Shown piece by piece: positions 4,277 through 7,575 of a stretch of 7,575 bases of DNA. Origin of the DNA: an uncultured Acidimicrobiaceae bacterium (GTDB lineage: Bacteria > Actinomycetota > Acidimicrobiia > Acidimicrobiales > Ilumatobacteraceae). The first letter of the stretch is position 1. Every line of letters begins with the position of its first letter. Made by a program: the position numbers and the translations under genes. The stretch is from contig CAIXHI010000254.1 of assembly GCA_903919215.1 (NCBI GenBank), positions 1 through 7,575 of the forward strand. Reading direction: 5' to 3'. The notes below the pieces were generated by a model that was given only the letters and a program-made list of their open reading frames with translations, was not told the DNA's origin and did no database searches.

Positions 4277-7200
4277 GTGTACGACCAGGCTTCCGCAGCC
4301 GAGCTGCGACGTGAGGTAGTCGATGCCAATGAGGCGGTCGCGCGGGTCGCGCATCTGCTCTCCGAGGTGATTGCGATCTACCCGATCACTCCCGCTTCGC
4401 CGATGGGCGAGCATGCCGATGAGTGGAGCGCCAAGGGCCACCCGAACCTGTGGGGTGTCGTCCCCGAGGTGATCGAGATGCAGAGCGAGGCCGGTGCCGC
4501 GGCAACGCTGCACGGAGCGGTCCTGCGCGGAGCGTTGGCCACCACGTTCACCGCCAGCCAGGGTCTGCTGCTGATGTTGCCCGAGATGTTCAAGATCGCC
4601 GGCGAACTGACACCCACGGTGATTCACGTCGCCGCTCGCACGGTGGCCACACATGCCCTCAGCATCTTCGGCGACCACAGCGACGTCATGGCGGCTCGCA
4701 GCACAGGCTTCGCGATGCTGTGTGCGCACAACGTCGCCGAAGCCGCCGACATGGCGGCAGTCGCGCACACGGCCACCTTGGCCACCCGCGTGCCGTTCCT
4801 CAACTTCTTCGACGGATTCCGCACCAGCCACGAGCTGAACACCGTGGTCCTGCCGACTGCCGAACAGCTGCGCCAACTGGTCGACGAGTCGCTCATCCGA
4901 GCTCACCGCGAACGCGGCCTCGACCCCGATCGCCCGGTGCTGCGGGGGAGCGCGCAGAACCCCGATGTCTTCTTCCAGGCCCGCGAGGCGTGCACCCCGT
5001 TCCACGCCGCGGTGCCCGACGTCGTGCAGGCGACCATGGACCGCTTCGCCGAGATCACCGGCCGCCAGTACCACCTCGCCGAATACCACGGCGCCGCCGA
5101 TGCCGAGCGCGTGATCGTGCTGATGGGCTCCGGCGTGGGTGCGGTGCGGGAGGCCGTCGACGTGATGAACGAGTCAGGTGAGCGTGTCGGTGTCGTGGCG
5201 TTACGCCTGTACCGCCCGTTCCCGACGGCGCAACTGCTTGCTGCCTTGCCGCCCAGCACTCGCACGGTGGTGGTGCTCGATCGCACAAAGGAGCCGGGCG
5301 CACCGTTCGATCCGCTGCACCTCGATGTGCTGTCGGCGCTGTGGCACAGCGAGACCGCCGCCTGGGCCGGTGGCGAGCGTCCGCGGGTGTTCGGCGGACG
5401 GTACGGACTCAGCAGCAAGGAGTTCACGCCAGCGATGGTGAAGGCCGTGTTCGACGAGGCGGCGCTGCCGAACCCGAAGAACCCGTTCACGGTGGGCATC
5501 GTCGACGATGTCAGCCACACCAGCCTGGTGTACGACCCTGCGTTCAGCACGGATCGCGCCAAGGTGCGGGCGGTGTTCTACGGCCTCGGCGCGGACGGCA
5601 CCGTGGGCGCTAACAAGAACACAGCGAAGATCATCGGCTCGAACACCAACCTGCACGTACAGGCGTACTTCGTCTACGACTCGAAGAAGTCGGGAAGTAT
5701 GACCATCAGCCACGTGCGCGTCGACGAGGGTCCGCTAGAGGGCAGTTACCTCATCGACGAGGCGACGTTCGTGGGTGTTCACCAGTGGAACTTCCTGTCG
5801 CGCATGGACGTGCTGCGGCTCGCAGCCGTTGGCGCAACAGTGCTGATCAACTCGCCGTACGGCCCCGACGATGTGTGGGACCGGCTCACCGCCGAGGTGC
5901 AACAGCAGATCATCGATCGGCAGTTGCAGCTGTACACCATCAACGCTGCCACTGTCGCCCGAGATGCCGGCCTCGCCGGCCGGATCAACACGGTCATGCA
6001 GGCGTGCTTCTTCGGTCTCGCCGGCGTACTGCCCACCGAGGAGGCATTGCGCGAGCTGAAGGGCGCGATCAAGAAGAGCTACGGCGCCCGCGGCGATGTC
6101 GTGGTTGAACGCAACGTGGCCGCGGTCGACAAATCACTGGAGAATCTGCACCGAGTGGCGATCCCGGCCACCGTGACGGCCACGGATCTGCGTCGCCCGG
6201 CGGTCAGCGGCGACGCCCCCGATTTCGTGCAGAAGGTGACCGCGATCATGCTCGCCGGTGACGGCGACCTGCTGCCCGTCAGTGCGTTGCCGCCCGACGG
6301 AACGTTCCCCACCGGCACCTCCAAGTTCGAGAAGCGCACGATCGCCGATGAGATCCCGATCTGGGAGGCCGATCTCTGTATCGACTGTGGCAAGTGCGCC
6401 ATTGTCTGCCCGCACGCTGCGATCCGGATGAAGGTGTATGCGCCAGCCGATCAGGTGGAGGGTATGAAGTCGAAGGACTTCCGCAGCCGTGAGGTGCCGG
6501 GGATGAAGCTCACCGTGCAGGTCGCCCCCGATGACTGCACCGGCTGTGGTGTGTGCGTGCAGGCGTGCCCCGCGCACGACAAGAGTCAGGTGAAGCGCAA
6601 GAGCATCAACATGCGGCCGATCGGCGAGCACCTCGACGCCGAGCGAGTTGCGTGGGATACCTTCCTCGCCACCCCGTCCGCCGACCCGGCGCAGTGGGAC
6701 CCCGCGTCAGTGAAGACGAGCCAACTGCGCGAGCCACTGTTCGAGTTCAGCGGTGCGTGCTCCGGCTGCGGCGAGACGCCGTACCTGAAGTTGCTCACCC
6801 AGTTGTTCGGTGACCACATGCTGATCGCCAACGCCACTGGCTGCAGCAGCATCTTCGGCGGCAACCTGCCCACCACGCCGTATGCCAAGAATGCGGAAGG
6901 GCGAGGTCCTGCGTGGGCCAACAGCCTGTTCGAGGACAACGCCGAGTTCGGTCTCGGCATCCGCCTCGGGTTCGAGTCGCAACGGCGTACTGCGCTGGTG
7001 ATGGTCGACGTGCTGCGTCCGCAGTTGAACGCTGCCCTCGGCGCCGAGGCGGTCGACGCCATCGTCGCCGGCCACGACGATGACGGCGAGTTGGGGATCC
7101 GCGCCCAGCGCGAGCGAGTCGCGGCACTGAAGTCGGTACTGGTTGCGTTCGACGGTGCCGATGCCAGGCGGTTGCTCGATCTGGCCGACACCCTGGTCCG

Positions 7201-7575
7201 CAAGAGTGTGTGGATCGTCGGCGGCGACGGGTGGGCGTACGACATCGGTGCCGGTGGTCTTGACCACGTGCTCGGCAGCGGCCGCAACGTCAACATCCTG
7301 GTGATGGACACCGAGGTGTATTCCAACACCGGCGGCCAGGCCTCCAAGGCGACACCACGCGGAGCGGTGGCGAAGTTCGCCGCTGGCGGCAAAGGCGGGA
7401 TGAAGAAGGATCTCGGGCTGGAAGCAATGAGCTTCGGTGACGTCTACGTGGCCAAGATCGCGATGGGATCCAGCGATGTACAGACGGTGAAGGCGCTGCT
7501 GGAAGCAGATGCCTGGCCGGGGGTGTCGCTGGTGATCGCCTACAGCACCTGCATCGCCCACGGGTTCGACATGAA
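4277..7575 (+). CDS. nifJ: Pyruvate:ferredoxin (flavodoxin) oxidoreductase, single-chain NifJ type, partial at the 3' end
   Basis: It catalyses pyruvate + CoA + oxidised ferredoxin to acetyl-CoA + CO2 + reduced ferredoxin, reversibly, in the cytosol as a homodimer. The frame is open from GTG 4277 to the window end (1099 residues; the family has about 1170-1200). In order: pyruvate/TPP domain with YPITPASPM (35-43), E71 in SEAGA, and R121 in ARTVATHALSIFGDH; the transketolase-C-like CoA-side domain with VLMGSGVGAVREAVDVM; the gamma domain with GLGADGTVGANKNTAKIIG and KKSGSMTISHVR; the EKR linker (685-687); two 4Fe-4S motifs, C701/C704/C707/C711P and C754/C757/C760/C764P; the proximal-cluster cysteines C828, C831, C856 and C1092; and the TPP domain with GDGWAYDIG (983-991) and NTGGQ (1017-1021). 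All expected cofactor residues are present, with spacing like the Desulfovibrio enzyme as I remember it. GTG is the first start after an in-frame TAG at 4265. The C-terminus, where some relatives carry an oxygen-protective extension, is not visible. Confidence 0.97.
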   Translation, partial: MYDQASAAELRREVVDANEAVARVAHLLSEVIAIYPITPASPMGEHADEWSAKGHPNLWGVVPEVIEMQSEAGAAATLHGAVLRGALATTFTASQGLLLMLPEMFKIAGELTPTVIHVAARTVATHALSIFGDHSDVMAARSTGFAMLCAHNVAEAADMAAVAHTATLATRVPFLNFFDGFRTSHELNTVVLPTAEQLRQLVDESLIRAHRERGLDPDRPVLRGSAQNPDVFFQAREACTPFHAAVPDVVQATMDRFAEITGRQYHLAEYHGAADAERVIVLMGSGVGAVREAVDVMNESGERVGVVALRLYRPFPTAQLLAALPPSTRTVVVLDRTKEPGAPFDPLHLDVLSALWHSETAAWAGGERPRVFGGRYGLSSKEFTPAMVKAVFDEAALPNPKNPFTVGIVDDVSHTSLVYDPAFSTDRAKVRAVFYGLGADGTVGANKNTAKIIGSNTNLHVQAYFVYDSKKSGSMTISHVRVDEGPLEGSYLIDEATFVGVHQWNFLSRMDVLRLAAVGATVLINSPYGPDDVWDRLTAEVQQQIIDRQLQLYTINAATVARDAGLAGRINTVMQACFFGLAGVLPTEEALRELKGAIKKSYGARGDVVVERNVAAVDKSLENLHRVAIPATVTATDLRRPAVSGDAPDFVQKVTAIMLAGDGDLLPVSALPPDGTFPTGTSKFEKRTIADEIPIWEADLCIDCGKCAIVCPHAAIRMKVYAPADQVEGMKSKDFRSREVPGMKLTVQVAPDDCTGCGVCVQACPAHDKSQVKRKSINMRPIGEHLDAERVAWDTFLATPSADPAQWDPASVKTSQLREPLFEFSGACSGCGETPYLKLLTQLFGDHMLIANATGCSSIFGGNLPTTPYAKNAEGRGPAWANSLFEDNAEFGLGIRLGFESQRRTALVMVDVLRPQLNAALGAEAVDAIVAGHDDDGELGIRAQRERVAALKSVLVAFDGADARRLLDLADTLVRKSVWIVGGDGWAYDIGAGGLDHVLGSGRNVNILVMDTEVYSNTGGQASKATPRGAVAKFAAGGKGGMKKDLGLEAMSFGDVYVAKIAMGSSDVQTVKALLEADAWPGVSLVIAYSTCIAHGFDM

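Noticed and set aside
4124..5089. Long minus-strand open frame of about 321 codons opposite nifJ and its upstream region.
   Set aside because: It lies opposite the conserved NifJ N-terminal domain and runs through the acyltransferase start; no recognisable protein.

Overview
The window is G+C-rich DNA with strong third-position G/C bias. Its gene content includes a mycobacterial-type wax ester synthase/diacylglycerol acyltransferase, an FHA protein and probable leaderless starts. Together these suggest an actinobacterium, possibly of the Acidimicrobiia type; this is inference, because no marker gene is present. Seven coding regions fill almost all of the window, and the first and last are cut by its edges.

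Layout. (1) 1-123: the C-terminal tail of a probable beta-hydroxyacid dehydrogenase. (2) 211-968: a translationally coupled pair, a secreted or membrane-anchored protein followed by a 64-residue two-helix membrane protein; neither is recognised. (3) 973-2187, minus strand: a complete class III PLP-dependent aminotransferase, meeting the pair tail to tail with only 4 bp between stops. (4) 2240-2656: a small single-domain FHA protein, divergent from the aminotransferase across 52 bp that appear to hold two back-to-back leaderless promoters. (5) 2657-2762: a convergent gap holding a compact array of direct and inverted repeats. (6) 2763-4145, minus strand: a complete WS/DGAT acyltransferase. (7) 4277 to the window end: a single-chain pyruvate:ferredoxin oxidoreductase (NifJ), divergent from the acyltransferase and missing roughly its last 80-100 residues.

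How the genes may work together. NifJ interconverts pyruvate and acetyl-CoA with reduced ferredoxin. WS/DGAT uses acyl-CoA to make storage neutral lipids. Their shared 131-bp divergent control region would fit carbon storage when oxygen is limiting, but this rests only on adjacency. The other genes show no evident pathway link.

The most useful non-coding signals are three: a TASGGT hexamer (S = C or G) 6-7 nt before three of the starts, two of them with a -35-like hexamer exactly 17 bp upstream; the repeat array at 2678-2755; and a 14-bp perfect palindrome centred on the start codon at 211. I found no RNA gene, insertion sequence, CRISPR array or clear new defence or mobile system. Most of the window is ordinary metabolism.
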